Part shown: positions 1-9,080 of the stretch, in pieces
Numbering within the stretch: position 1 is the first letter of the stretch
Layout of the letters: each line of letters opens with the position of its first letter
Origin: an uncultured Rubripirellula sp.
GTDB taxonomy: Bacteria > Planctomycetota > Planctomycetia > Pirellulales > Pirellulaceae
Direction of reading: 5' to 3'
NCBI GenBank assembly: GCA_938075415.1
Contig: CALJHC010000003.1
Coordinates: forward strand, 682,001-746,000
Length of the DNA: 64,000 nt
Translations under genes and position numbers: made by a program
The notes under the pieces: generated by a model
Seen by the model: only the letters and a program-made list of their open reading frames with translations
Database searches by the model: none
Told to the model about the DNA's origin: nothing

Positions 1-453
1 GTTACTGCGAGTGTTTCAAATTTTGTTCCCAAATCCCATACACCTTATCAATGGAACGGGATGCAAAACCGCGAATACTTCAAATGGGCGCATCAATACT
101 TGCGCGATCGCCGTCAAATCAGAAGTGTCACCGTAAAATGTCACGATATTGAAACCAGTCTTCTTGAGGGAGTTCTCAGTCGTGGTGACCGAAGAACTGG
201 TAAAGCAATTCGTCTGGCTTGGGAACGTGGTGCAAGAATGGATGGCTGGACAGAGCATCTGGACCCACAGCGTTGGTGGAACGCCGTTGCTGATGCGGGA
301 ATTGATGTCCAACAGCAGGTACACACCAAGTATGAATTGCTGGACAAACTTCCTTGGGACCACATGAATGTCAAATTTGGACGTGGGTATTTGGAAAAGG
401 AGCAGGGAAGGGCAACCGTTCAACTGCAGGAACTAGCAAAAGTCTCGAGCTAG
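1..453 (+). CDS. Radical SAM protein of the TIGR03960 type, C-terminal part (5' truncated by window edge)
   Basis: The reading frame is open from base 1, so the gene begins before the window; about 150 C-terminal residues are visible. They carry the signature of the B12-binding-domain radical SAM family TIGR03960: an SxFVPKxHTPYQW stretch just after the window start, then HDIETSLLEGVLSRGDRR, a WxxGARxDGWTEH segment and a terminal LPWDH. The iron-sulfur cysteines and the cobalamin domain would lie upstream, outside the window. No exact substrate is established for the family. In many genomes the next gene, or a fused domain, is the DUF2344/TIGR03936 partner; none follows here, and the next gene is an FlgM-like protein about 600 bases away. 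The family call is fairly secure, but function cannot be stated. Confidence 0.85.
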   Translation, partial: VTASVSNFVPKSHTPYQWNGMQNREYFKWAHQYLRDRRQIRSVTVKCHDIETSLLEGVLSRGDRRTGKAIRLAWERGARMDGWTEHLDPQRWWNAVADAGIDVQQQVHTKYELLDKLPWDHMNVKFGRGYLEKEQGRATVQLQELAKVSS

Positions 454-1059
454 CCGAGCAATTCTCAAGCTCAGCGGGAAAAGCATTTTTTTGGAAGCGG
501 AACGGTGATTCGTCTCAAAAAGGGGATGCAACCGTCACAAAAAGATTTTCGGCCGAGAAACGATGTCAGACCTTTCGTCCAAATGCCGCTGCCCTATTTC
601 AACAAAATTCGTTCGCCTTCCCGCACGACTGATGAACCATTCGCGTGATTTGCTATCATCGAAAAGTGATTTCATTCCTCAACCTCTCACCAAGCTGATT
701 AATTGGTATATCGGTTGATCTCTCGCTCCATTCCGCGACCGATTCTTGGGGCATGTACTTCAGATTGATTGGCCAATCTTTTATCCACTTTCACTGAAGA
801 CCCAGCCGGGAAGGGACGATACTCCCAGCTAGTTTCCGCAACTCTCGCGCTGAAAAGTCTCTTTTCGCTTACGGATTGCATCCTGGGACAAGGATCGCGG
901 CGCTGTCGACCGACGCGGAAACGCCACTAACCCCCTCTGTTGGGAGTAAATGTGGTTCGGTCACCGTTGCGCTTACGCTTCCTCTAGAAATGATGTCCAC
1001 CTTTTTGGTAGGACTAGTATCTAGTGGAGATTCTCGTCCCTCTTGGGAGCAATTTGATT
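454..1059. other. Intergenic region with no supported gene
   Basis: About 600 bases separate the radical SAM stop from the FlgM-like start. Short open frames exist on both strands, but none has a recognisable motif, a good ribosome binding site or planctomycete-like composition. I saw no tRNA, riboswitch or strong hairpin. The promoter of the flgM-like gene presumably lies in the last 200 bases, but I cannot place it. Confidence 0.5.
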
Positions 1060-1362
1060 ATGCAGATTTACGGCCCTTTTCGGGTTTCAACCAACCAGCC
1101 AGTTTCTTCGGCAAACCGCGTTCAGCCGCAAAAGCCGCCTGAAACCTTGGCGAAACCAACCGCGACCCCGGTTGATCAGCTGGAACTTTCCAGCAACACC
1201 AGCGAAGTCAATCGACTTCAAAACACGGCCGAATTGACCAACGGGGGGGAAATTCGCATTGAACGCGTCGCTGAATTGCGTCGTCAAATCGCGAATGGAA
1301 GTTATGAGACTCCAGAAAAACTGGATGTCGCTTTGGATCGACTCCTCGACCAATTTGCATAA
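1060..1362 (+). CDS. flgM: FlgM-like anti-sigma-28 factor
   Basis: This 100-residue protein ends in the FlgM core: IRIERVAELRRQIANGSYE followed by TPEKLDVALDRLLDQ. In the known family that region wraps the flagellar sigma factor FliA/sigma28 and holds it inactive until the hook is finished and FlgM is exported. The ATG at 1060 was chosen over an in-frame GTG at 1024 because it gives the MQIYGPFRVS start typical of planctomycete FlgM and has a GGGAG ribosome binding site about 10 bases upstream. The N-terminal 60 residues are polar and Pro/Thr-rich, as expected for a disordered export segment. No other flagellar gene lies in the window, so it is an isolated copy; it could act on another sigma factor. 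Confidence 0.8.
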   Translation: MQIYGPFRVSTNQPVSSANRVQPQKPPETLAKPTATPVDQLELSSNTSEVNRLQNTAELTNGGEIRIERVAELRRQIANGSYETPEKLDVALDRLLDQFA

Positions 1363-1491
1363 CATTGCACCCCGCCTCAAAGATGGGGGGGGGATAATCT
1401 TGGCGTCGGTCTAGAATAAGAATACGTCGATAACGTTCCAGGAAATTTTTCTGCGAACGTTCGCCGTATCCGAGGTTCCAATGTTGTCTCT

Positions 1492-2010
1492 TTGCGCCCC
1501 AATGCTGTGACGAATTCCTCTGAATCGCTTGAACCGCTTAGCGTCTCGCTCTCTCCACAAGAGCGGTTCGAGGAATACTTGCAGACCCGAGGCTTGCGTC
1601 AAACGAATCAGCGAAAGTTCCTGATCGACGCAGTTTTTCAGGAACACGATCATTTTGACGCGGACGAACTCATCGATCGTCTTCCGAGACGTGGAGAGAA
1701 AAACTATGTCAGTTCCGCCACAGTGTACCGAACGCTTCGTGAGTTCGTGGATGCTGGTCTGCTGAAGAGTTTTCAACTTGACGGGCGTACCGTCTACGAA
1801 CTGGACTATGGGTACCCGCAGCACGACCATCTTTACTGCACCGTTTGCAGACAGCTCATTGAATTTCAAAGCCGTGAGTTGATGTCGATACGAGACGATG
1901 TTGCTTCGGAGAAAGGCTTTCGGGTCTCAGGTCACCGCATGATTATTCAAGGTATCTGCCGTGCATGCGGTAAACTTCGAAGGAAGAAACGAAAGCAAGA
2001 CTTGGTATAA
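1492..2010 (+). CDS. Fur-family transcriptional regulator
   Basis: This metal-responsive DNA-binding repressor has 172 residues. An N-terminal winged helix is visible: the segment from LQTRGLRQTNQRKFLIDAVF through SSATVYRTLREFVDAGLLKS, where SxxTVYRTL is the recognition helix. The C-terminal dimerisation and metal domain contains HDHLYCTVCRQLIEF and ICRACG, giving two CxxC pairs for the structural zinc plus the His-rich regulatory site. Whether it senses iron, zinc or peroxide cannot be read. The only usable start is TTG at 1492: the frame has no ATG or GTG back to the stop at 1417, and the ATG at 1481 is out of frame. The 25-residue extension before the helix is longer than in E. coli Fur. 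A C-terminal RKKRK tail is basic. It follows the flgM-like gene by about 130 bases and is probably transcribed separately. Confidence 0.9.
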   Translation: MRPNAVTNSSESLEPLSVSLSPQERFEEYLQTRGLRQTNQRKFLIDAVFQEHDHFDADELIDRLPRRGEKNYVSSATVYRTLREFVDAGLLKSFQLDGRTVYELDYGYPQHDHLYCTVCRQLIEFQSRELMSIRDDVASEKGFRVSGHRMIIQGICRACGKLRRKKRKQDLV

Positions 2011-2141
2011 AAACCTTCGATGGCAAATCCACAATGCAAGAACCTGATCGATGGGTGGTGTGGATTCTCGATCTTGCTGTACAAAGTTCTTCGACGCGAG
2101 ACCCTGTGTCCTTTGAATCGTCTCATTAGCCAGCAGTGAAG

Positions 2142-2576
2142 CTACGTCGCTGTTGTAATTTGCTGTAGAATTGCACTCAATACGCGTTCATTCTGCTCAA
2201 AGTCGCGGCTCTCCGCCTGAAATTGCATCATAAATTGCTCTTGGTTTCGACTAAGAAAAATCAATCGCGAAATAATCAACAGATCAAGGTAGTAAAAGCG
2301 GAAATCAACCAATCGCGAAACAGCAGGAAAGCTCTCTTCGGTAATTGCGATCTCTTCCCATTCCACCTCTCCATATTCCGCTTCAAACGCAGCTAATACC
2401 TGTTCGATCGCGTTGTCGGGGGAATCACCGGCCTGCGTCCGTTCGATGGATAAGAATCCCCCAGAAGGCAATTCAACCGTAGCGCTATTTTCTGATTCGA
2501 ACTCTCCGGCTGCCAACATTTTCCAGTTGTCCGGATAAAGGAATTGCATTCCCAATGCATCAAACGTTGCCGGCAT
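2142..2576 (-). CDS. Hypothetical protein, PsbP/DUF1795-like fold suspected
   Basis: This is a small 144-residue soluble protein with no signal peptide or membrane segment. The start at 2576 (MPATFDALGMQFLYPDNW) was chosen over one 69 bases upstream because a strong GGAGG ribosome binding site lies seven bases before it. The 'GMQFLYPDNW' opening and alternating hydrophobic strands resemble the PsbP/DUF1795 group of small alpha-beta proteins, in which an FxxPxxW motif opens the domain. That is a resemblance, not a firm assignment. It stands alone, divergent from the TPR lipoprotein gene. Function unknown. Confidence 0.7.
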   Translation of the reverse strand: MPATFDALGMQFLYPDNWKMLAAGEFESENSATVELPSGGFLSIERTQAGDSPDNAIEQVLAAFEAEYGEVEWEEIAITEESFPAVSRLVDFRFYYLDLLIISRLIFLSRNQEQFMMQFQAESRDFEQNERVLSAILQQITTAT

Positions 2577-2835
2577 CTTGAAGTCCTCCCTTCGAATGAA
2601 ACGATCTCGGTCATGCTTATCTTGGCAGCTAGGTGCGTTTTCCAAAAGCCATCAGGGCAAACATTTAGTCGTATCAATGAGATCCGTCGCCAAATGTCGT
2701 GAGATGCAAGCGGGACTTGGTGTCATCTCCACGTGATTTGTCCTTCGTTTCGCCGAGAAATCATGGTAGGTCGCGTTGTCACAAAATCAATATTCTTGGT
2801 ATGACACTGGTACGAGTCGCTCATCGGACCAAGCC

Positions 2836-3750
2836 ATGAAATCTATTTTCTTCCTAATGACCCTGTCGCACTTGCTGTTGATTGGGTCGATGACAAGTGG
2901 TTGCCGAGCAATTAGCAGCTTTGGTGACAGCCGCCAATCCATCACAGCACGACGATTATCCGGGCAAGGATTCCAGGCCATGCACGATGGTGACTGGGAA
3001 ACCGCGGAGAAGCTTTTCTTAAATGCTTTGGAGGTTTCCGAGGACGACGACCGAGCCCATTGGGGACTTGCCGAGTCGTATTGGAAGCGTGGTGATCGTG
3101 AACTTGCGATCGAGCAAATGGAAAACGCGGTGCCGCTGAGTGCCGGCGACCCCAAGCTTGTGCAGCGTCTCGGTAGGATGTATCTCGAAGTTGGCCGGAT
3201 CGATGAGGCAAATCATCACAGCACTTGGGCCTTAGAGTCGGCACGAGACTCGGCTGAAGCTTGGGCTCTGAGAGGTGATTGCCTGCTAGCCTCACAAGAT
3301 TTTGACGAAGCTCTAGCTGCGTACCATCGAGCATTATCTCTGCAACCAGACTATGCCGACGTGCAAATCCGGTCAGCGGAAATCTACCTAAATCAAGGTC
3401 GTCATGACCGGGTCCTTGCGACACTCGATCGAATTCAGGACAAGTTGGGCACGTCGGATTCCCCCACCAAGGTTGATCTTCTGCAGGGGGTGGCAATGCG
3501 GGAACTCGGACGTCTCGAAGAGGCTCGGCGATGCTTCGCCAGGGCATCGCAAAAAAACCCAAACGACGCTACTCCTTTTCTTCAACTCGCAGAGCTTGCG
3601 TTACTTCAAGGGCAAAGATCTGAAGCACAACTGGCTCTTGAAATAGCCAGGCAGAACGATACCAATTCCGCAGCGGAAAAGGCGTGGATATCACAACTGG
3701 ATCAACAACAGGCCAGAATAGCTGCGATTCCTGCCAGCTATGCACCTTGA
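2836..3750 (+). CDS. TPR-repeat lipoprotein
   Basis: This 304-residue protein has a hydrophobic N-terminal signal ending in a likely lipobox (MTSGC, Cys about residue 23), so it is probably a lipid-anchored periplasmic protein. The rest is a run of tetratricopeptide repeats: 'AMHDGDWETAEKLFLNALEV' followed by 'AHWGLAESYWKRGDRELAIE', 'AEAWALRGDCLLASQDFDEAL' and so on, about seven in all. TPRs form superhelical protein-binding surfaces. The ATG at 2836 was preferred to a TTG at 2776 because it places the signal peptide at the true N-terminus. The ribosome binding site is weak. A similar TPR lipoprotein occurs at 60297-61127. The partner protein is unknown. Confidence 0.85.
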   Translation: MKSIFFLMTLSHLLLIGSMTSGCRAISSFGDSRQSITARRLSGQGFQAMHDGDWETAEKLFLNALEVSEDDDRAHWGLAESYWKRGDRELAIEQMENAVPLSAGDPKLVQRLGRMYLEVGRIDEANHHSTWALESARDSAEAWALRGDCLLASQDFDEALAAYHRALSLQPDYADVQIRSAEIYLNQGRHDRVLATLDRIQDKLGTSDSPTKVDLLQGVAMRELGRLEEARRCFARASQKNPNDATPFLQLAELALLQGQRSEAQLALEIARQNDTNSAAEKAWISQLDQQQARIAAIPASYAP

Positions 3751-3965
3751 TCTGACCATGAGGGTGGCTTCTAGCATCTCGAAGCATTCGTAATTAGAAG
3801 CGAACGACGAAGACGACTCTTTTTAGTCCTCTCTACCAAATGATGTCCTGGCAGAATTTTTTATTTTTTGCTCAGGCATTCCGCTTAATCCTGACCTATG
3901 GTTCCGATGTCGGGCAACCGTTGCATTAAATGCTCGGCAAAGATCTCCGCCTTAAGAGAACCACA

Positions 3966-4268
3966 ATGTCCCTTGCAAATTCAGCAAATATCACCAGTTT
4001 CCCAAGTTCTGCCTTACCGTTTGGATCCAGCAAGCTGGCAAAGCCGGTAATGGATTCGACGCAGACATTCCCGGATCGCCGAAAACAATCGGTTGAAGAT
4101 CCGAATCGCCTCGAAAGAAGACAATTTGGCGATGGTCATCGAGGACTCTCTGGTGCCGGTCGAGAATTAGCCCTCGCGATTGACCGATACAAACTACGAC
4201 ACCATCGCCGCTATCTGACTTGTGATGAACTATTGCGCGTGATGATGCAACTCGGCTATACCAAGTAA
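3966..4268 (+). CDS. Small conserved planctomycete protein
   Basis: This 100-residue protein is recognised by its C-terminal half: ERRQFGDGHRGLSGAGRELA, then AIDRYKLRHHRRYLTCDELL and a final LGYTK. I recall this pattern (RRQF...SpxARELAxAIDxYKLxHRRRFITYEEML) from short uncharacterised proteins found widely in Planctomycetes. The N-terminal 55 residues are Ser-rich and probably disordered. No catalytic motif is visible; the basic helix could bind nucleic acid, but that is a guess. The start is uncertain: an in-frame ATG at 3930 also exists, and neither has a good ribosome binding site. Confidence 0.7.
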   Translation: MSLANSANITSFPSSALPFGSSKLAKPVMDSTQTFPDRRKQSVEDPNRLERRQFGDGHRGLSGAGRELALAIDRYKLRHHRRYLTCDELLRVMMQLGYTK

Positions 4269-4400
4269 TCTCGTCTAAGTATGAATTATCCATTCCGACA
4301 AAAGGGGCTGATCGTCCCTCGTGTAAGCTACGAGCTAACCCCGGAACGCTCTGGTTTCTCGAGTCCACCCGACACATCGGTGTGTGAAACAGTCAGCCCT

Positions 4401-5342
4401 TCACTTGATGAGTGGTTCGATTAGTTGCCGTCGTGTCACCACTCCTTTTAGAACGCCCTTATCACCACTGAGCACGGCGACATCACTTCCCGCGTCATAG
4501 AGCCTTAATAGAACACGCAGGTGGCGGTCGTCATAACGCGCTTGGATCACCGGACGCCATTCGACGCTTTTGGAATCCGTGACGAGATCTGCGTAGCGCA
4601 GAAAGCCAACAATTCGTTCCTGCTCTTTTACCAAGATGATTGAATGGTTGCGTCGCCGAGCCTCACCCCGCGCTTTCTCGAGATCGATTGGCAAGTCAAC
4701 CACGGCCATTCGTGATTTAGCTACTCCAAAAGAAACGGCCCGGCGGTTACCGACCTCGAGGAGCCGACTTGCCAATACTCGCTGACCTGCAGCCAAAATC
4801 CCTGCTTCGTGTCCGTGTTGCAATACCTTCTCAAGTTCTCTCTTGGCCATGGTAAGCCGGACGGGGAACGGGGTTCGACCGGTAAGTTTACGCAATCCAA
4901 TACCTAAGACGCCCAGCACCAACGAAACAGGCGAGAGCAAGACAGCAGCACCTAACAGCAAACTGCTGCTCGCGCTGACTAAACGGTAAGGAGCATGAAA
5001 GAATAGGTACTTGGGAAGTAACTCACCAAACACGAACACCATGGGCGTCATCATCACCGGCCCAATTAACTCGGCGACGGAACCAGTCCCAAACAGTAAT
5101 CCGCTCATCACAACGATGGCGAAACTGGTGAAATAGTTGGCGAGGTTATTCCCAACCAAAGCTGTGGCAACAAAAATACTAGGTTGATTTAATAGCCAGA
5201 TCAGACCTCTTGCCGAGCGTGATCCGTCCAGACCGTCCAGAACCAATCGAGTGCGTGAGACACGATACAATCCGGTTTCCGTGCCGCTAAAAAAAGCACT
5301 AAGTAGCAAACCAATCGCGAAAAGAATCAATGCAGGAATCAT
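4401..5342 (-). CDS. CNNM (DUF21) and CBS-domain membrane protein, short form
   Basis: This 313-residue integral membrane protein is related to the CorB/CorC/HlyC group. The DUF21/CNNM transmembrane domain covers roughly residues 1-180, with the family sequence LSAFFSGTETGLYRVSRTRL and the NxLANYFTSF helix. A CBS pair follows at about 195-313, ending in GVVTRRQLIEPL. It lacks the C-terminal CorC_HlyC domain that its neighbour has. Family members are linked to magnesium or cobalt efflux; CBS pairs usually bind adenosyl nucleotides. The start ATG overlaps the upstream gene's stop (ATGA at 5339-5342), so the two are translationally coupled and may form a heteromer. The substrate is not readable from sequence. 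Confidence 0.88.
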   Translation of the reverse strand: MIPALILFAIGLLLSAFFSGTETGLYRVSRTRLVLDGLDGSRSARGLIWLLNQPSIFVATALVGNNLANYFTSFAIVVMSGLLFGTGSVAELIGPVMMTPMVFVFGELLPKYLFFHAPYRLVSASSSLLLGAAVLLSPVSLVLGVLGIGLRKLTGRTPFPVRLTMAKRELEKVLQHGHEAGILAAGQRVLASRLLEVGNRRAVSFGVAKSRMAVVDLPIDLEKARGEARRRNHSIILVKEQERIVGFLRYADLVTDSKSVEWRPVIQARYDDRHLRVLLRLYDAGSDVAVLSGDKGVLKGVVTRRQLIEPLIK

Positions 5343-6604
5343 TGGGATTCCCCCTCTTTTGCGACGAGCGGTCTGATTTCAATTAACCAACCGTCATCAA
5401 TCGCTTTTGTTACAGTCAGTTGGTAGTTGCCGAACGTTGCGACATCACCCTCACGCGGAAATCGTCCATTCTGTCGTTGGATGTATCCCGCTAATGTTGT
5501 AACACCTTCGCCATCGCTAACGATCTCGAGCCGTTTCGCAGCGCTGCGCACACTGACCGATCCAGACACCCGAATGCAACCATTTTCCGATTCATCGATT
5601 GACCAGATACCCGCATCATCTTCATCACTACGAGGTGACATCACAAAGCGAAAAATATCATCTCTTGTCACCGCCCCAGCCAATTCTCCGAATTCATTGA
5701 CGACCACGGCCACCGAATGGTCATGAGCATGCATTTCGTCCAAGACCTGCGACACATAAGCAGACCAAGGAACATAAATAACCGGCTCCATGTTCTCATT
5801 CAATTGATCTATCTGACTTGGCCGCAAAGCACGAAGGTTGATGGACTTTGTGATCATGTCTCCATCTCGATTTGTAATCATCAGATGACCACTCGATGCG
5901 GGGACTGCGACTGATAAATCTACCTCCGCGGATTCCGTGCACATCCATAACTTGTTTCGGGGTCGCATTAACTCGCTGACTCTTGTCTCGGCAATCTCAA
6001 CCAGTCCACGCATTGCCATTCGCTCACGTTGCAACATTGCCGCGTCATCCGCACCAAACTCGACAGCCCGTTCAATATCAGCAAGGCTAATTTCAGACTC
6101 GGGCTCAAACGTGGGCCAAATCAAACGGCTAGCGAGTCGATTGCTGGCAGTTACCAACGGCAACAGAGGCCTTACCAATTGGAAAGAGATCAATAGCGGT
6201 CGGCCGACAATGAGAGAAATCCTGATTGGCGATATCAAGGCCAAACTCTTGGGAAGCATCTCACTAAAGAAAATAATCATCAAAAGACTAGTAACTGTAA
6301 ACAATAACGCTTGGGATCCAACTTCATCCGAACTCGCACCCAGCCTGTTACCGACAATTGCTGCAATCGCAAAATAAGTCATATTGATCAGCAGATTCCA
6401 GAATAGAATCGACGACAATAATTCGTCCGGGCTATTGAGCAAAGCATCGGCACGACGACCATTGACCCCCAAGGTCCGTAGGTTCTTCCTAGCTGCTTGG
6501 TCAAGCGAAAAAAGTGCTGCTTCGCTTCCGCTAAACATTGCGCTCAAGCAGATTAGCGTGACCATTGCTAACAGCCATGGCCATGCGTCCAAAATGATGC
6601 TCAC
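5339..6604 (-). CDS. CNNM/CBS/CorC_HlyC-domain membrane protein, full-length form
   Basis: This 421-residue member of the HlyC/CorC (CNNM) family has its domains in order: DUF21 transmembrane region at residues 1-185 (LSAMFSGSEAALFSLD, then LLINMTYFAIAAIVGNRLG), a CBS pair at about 200-325 (VVVNEFGELAGAVTRDDIF), and the CorC_HlyC domain at about 340-415 (TTLAGYIQRQNGRFPREGD). Homologues such as CorC and PaeA/YfjD are associated with divalent cation or polyamine export and resistance. The start codon is GTG, overlapping the upstream permease stop (GTGA), and its own stop overlaps the next start. This makes a tight three-gene operon. Two unequal CNNM paralogues in tandem suggest heterodimer formation, which is inferred. 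Confidence 0.92.
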   Translation of the reverse strand: MSIILDAWPWLLAMVTLICLSAMFSGSEAALFSLDQAARKNLRTLGVNGRRADALLNSPDELLSSILFWNLLINMTYFAIAAIVGNRLGASSDEVGSQALLFTVTSLLMIIFFSEMLPKSLALISPIRISLIVGRPLLISFQLVRPLLPLVTASNRLASRLIWPTFEPESEISLADIERAVEFGADDAAMLQRERMAMRGLVEIAETRVSELMRPRNKLWMCTESAEVDLSVAVPASSGHLMITNRDGDMITKSINLRALRPSQIDQLNENMEPVIYVPWSAYVSQVLDEMHAHDHSVAVVVNEFGELAGAVTRDDIFRFVMSPRSDEDDAGIWSIDESENGCIRVSGSVSVRSAAKRLEIVSDGEGVTTLAGYIQRQNGRFPREGDVATFGNYQLTVTKAIDDGWLIEIRPLVAKEGESQ

Positions 6605-8370
6605 CCCTCATCTCCAACGGCTCCACGCCCCCTTTCCAACGAGACGTCAAACTCGCTCAGAGCGGGAATCATCATCGCGGCTGTCGTGAAAACATATCCA
6701 CTCAGCAACGCGACAAAGACATAGAGGTGATCCGTTTGAAGCAAAAACTGTGTGATTGCGTAAAACGTGACCAGCGGTAAACCAAAGGAGGCAAAGAAAA
6801 CAGCCGAACTTGGGTTCCGCCAACCCAACGAAGCAAAAAGGGCTGCACCACCACCTAAAATCATGACTAAAAAAGGTGCAAGCTGAAGCTGAAAGGCTCC
6901 GCGAAAACTGACCATGATTGTCATGCAGATTGCGATTCCCACACACAGGAAGAAAACGGTGCCGATGCTATTCAGGATTGCAGTTCTTCCCGATACATAA
7001 TTGAGTCCGCAGTGAAGGCCAAGCATGATTGCAAAGTTGAATAAAATCAGTGTACTCAGAATCGCATAAGCCATACTCTCGAAAGACATCACTCCTTGCA
7101 CCGCCAGATAAATTACAAGCAGTATTGGCAAAATGATCATCTCTTTCCCAACATAAACCACACCAAGAAGCTTCCCAAATACAAACTCTTTGGGACTCAA
7201 GTCGGTGACAAGCAGTAGGTCCAACGCAAGTCCATCTCGTTCGTTGGTGACGGAATTGACTGCAAGCGCATTGACCAGCACAAGACTGATGACACCCAGG
7301 CCGGCGAGCGGAAGGGTAGCCGAAGGCAATGCGCGGCCGATCTGGCCTCCAGATTCAAAAGCCAATCCACTGGATACCTGCACCTGCAATACGCCCCCGA
7401 TCAGCAAGAAAAAAAACACAAAGGCAATTCGAATCAACACAATTTTTCGACCATAAGCCCAAGTGCAAACTTCTCGCCACAGAACAGGATTCTCCCAAAC
7501 ACTTCTTGGTTCACGAGCCCGCCAAGTACTTCCTTCCTGGTCTGCCTGATCTGCTGTCGCTGACTCATTGGTTGACTTCAGTCTTAGCTCTCGGGAAGGA
7601 TTCCAAACCCTAACTTTGAGAATCCCAATCAAAAGTAACAACAGGGCAAAGACAAACGTGACCATTAAAAACATCGAAAGTTCTGCGGAGGTATCAGAGG
7701 ACAAACTTGCCATCGGAGAAGCCGCCGCTGCCAAGGCCCTGACTGGGCTCATCGCAAGTCGCGTGACCTCCGGCATCCCCGCTACTTCACTCGCTAGTAA
7801 CTCACCAATCCCCATGTAAATGAGTAATCCTAGAACAGTCATCGCAATTGCTTGGAAGGTTTTCTCCCGCCACAATCCGACAACGGTACCAACACTACCG
7901 GTCAACAGAACCGTGACTGCAGTAACGAAAAACACACCAAGCACTTGAGTCGGTGAGACACCACCTAAAAGGGGCAAGGCAAGAAAAAGAGGTAAGGCAC
8001 CAATCAGCAAGCTCATCGGCACGATGAGCGTTGCGGCGAGTTTACCTGCAACAATTTCAAAACCTGAAAGTCGAGTTAGAAGCAATAAGATGAGCGTACG
8101 CCTATCTTTTTCTTGCGCAACACTCGCAGCGGCTCCTACTGCCGAAAGACTCGCAAGTACCAACAGTTGCAGCGGGGCCAGTAGCGTAAACATCCAACCA
8201 CCAAACCGCGCCGAATCGCCACTTGTAGCCAGAGACCGTGAACCGTCTAAAACTAGATAGCCGGTACATAACAAGATAAAAAGCGAGAGAACATAGACAC
8301 CTCGAGCGACAAATGTTTTTGGTCGCTTTGGGGCTACGGATGCCTCTCGATAAAAAATCGGTCCAAACAT
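6601..8370 (-). CDS. ABC-2 type transporter permease
   Basis: This 589-residue polytopic membrane protein has about twelve hydrophobic segments in two halves, separated by a hydrophilic region near residue 285. It reads as a fused double ABC-2 permease of the kind common in planctomycetes. The phrases VAQEKDRRTLILLLLTRLS and TNERDGLALDLLLVTDLSPKEFV are the duplicated cytosolic coupling motifs (ER/KDxxxLxLLLxTxLS) seen in NatB-like permeases. ATG 8370 (MFGPIFYREASVAPKRPK) fits the usual family start; an in-frame GTG at 8418 would add 16 residues. No ATP-binding subunit lies upstream or downstream, so its ATPase must be encoded elsewhere. It is the first gene of the operon with the two CNNM proteins. 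Confidence 0.85.
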   Translation of the reverse strand: MFGPIFYREASVAPKRPKTFVARGVYVLSLFILLCTGYLVLDGSRSLATSGDSARFGGWMFTLLAPLQLLVLASLSAVGAAASVAQEKDRRTLILLLLTRLSGFEIVAGKLAATLIVPMSLLIGALPLFLALPLLGGVSPTQVLGVFFVTAVTVLLTGSVGTVVGLWREKTFQAIAMTVLGLLIYMGIGELLASEVAGMPEVTRLAMSPVRALAAAASPMASLSSDTSAELSMFLMVTFVFALLLLLIGILKVRVWNPSRELRLKSTNESATADQADQEGSTWRAREPRSVWENPVLWREVCTWAYGRKIVLIRIAFVFFFLLIGGVLQVQVSSGLAFESGGQIGRALPSATLPLAGLGVISLVLVNALAVNSVTNERDGLALDLLLVTDLSPKEFVFGKLLGVVYVGKEMIILPILLVIYLAVQGVMSFESMAYAILSTLILFNFAIMLGLHCGLNYVSGRTAILNSIGTVFFLCVGIAICMTIMVSFRGAFQLQLAPFLVMILGGGAALFASLGWRNPSSAVFFASFGLPLVTFYAITQFLLQTDHLYVFVALLSGYVFTTAAMMIPALSEFDVSLERGRGAVGDEG

Positions 8371-9080
8371 ATTGACTGACGTGAAGAGTTCAAGCAACGA
8401 TGCCACCAAGGGTGACACCCAAACAAGGCATTAATTGCCAATGAATAGACTACCAGAGAGAATCAAAGGAAAAAGGGATTGTTACCCAGATGGCAGGAAT
8501 CACTTGAACCGTAAGTGATTGGTGATCCAAAACACGAAACAGATTTATCCTAAGTTGATGAGCACCGATCACCAAGAATTCATTGAAATCCACGGCGATT
8601 TCTGTATCTGCGTTCGACGGAAAATACTCCAAAATGGACCGTTCGAACCAGTGGGATCACAGAAAAGCTCGTGAAAATCGGCACAGTGACCAAGTTGCGT
8701 GCCCAGTACCCCTCACGCCCCTGCATCCAGAGGCGTTAAATTATGAGAATAATTCGAAAACGCAAATCACTCCATTGCTCACCAATCAACGACACCTAGC
8801 TTTTGCTCCGCCTTGCGTCGTTTGGCAGGCCTATTCCAAAATCTCGGATCGCACTCAGCGGCAATCAGCTCACGTCGCAACAACGCGAAAAAGCGATTTT
8901 TTGATTAGTTTGAAAGTGGAAATCCGTTTCACCTTAGGTGGTGCCTAGCGGTCCCTACTTACCCTTCAACAGCATTCTCAGCCAAAGAGCCGATGTGGAT
9001 TGAGCTTGTTGAGATTGCAAACAACACGATAAAAACGGTCTGAACAAAACGATCCTCTCGGGCAATCAATTTAGTGGGGC
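8371..9080. other. Intergenic region between divergent permease operon and SLC4 gene
   Basis: About 700 bases lie between the divergent starts of the permease operon and the anion transporter. A 121-codon plus-strand frame at 8583-8948 has no recognisable family, no good ribosome binding site and an unusual His/Gln-rich composition, so I do not call it. An 11-base palindrome CACCTTAGGTG lies near 8932-8942. Promoters for both flanking genes presumably lie here. Confidence 0.45.

Noticed and set aside
16..423. Open frame on the minus strand of 135 codons
   Set aside because: It lies wholly antisense to the radical SAM gene, whose family motifs are clear.
876..1142. Plus-strand frame of 88 codons before the FlgM-like gene
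   Set aside because: No family resemblance or ribosome binding site; it overlaps the FlgM start in another frame.
2942..3562. Minus-strand frame of 206 codons
   Set aside because: Antisense to the TPR lipoprotein; its Pro/Arg-rich translation is typical of a shadow frame.
8583..8948. Plus-strand frame of 121 codons in the gap before the SLC4 gene
   Set aside because: Composition unlike neighbours, no motif and no good start signal; also tested as a possible ABC ATPase remnant and has no Walker motifs.
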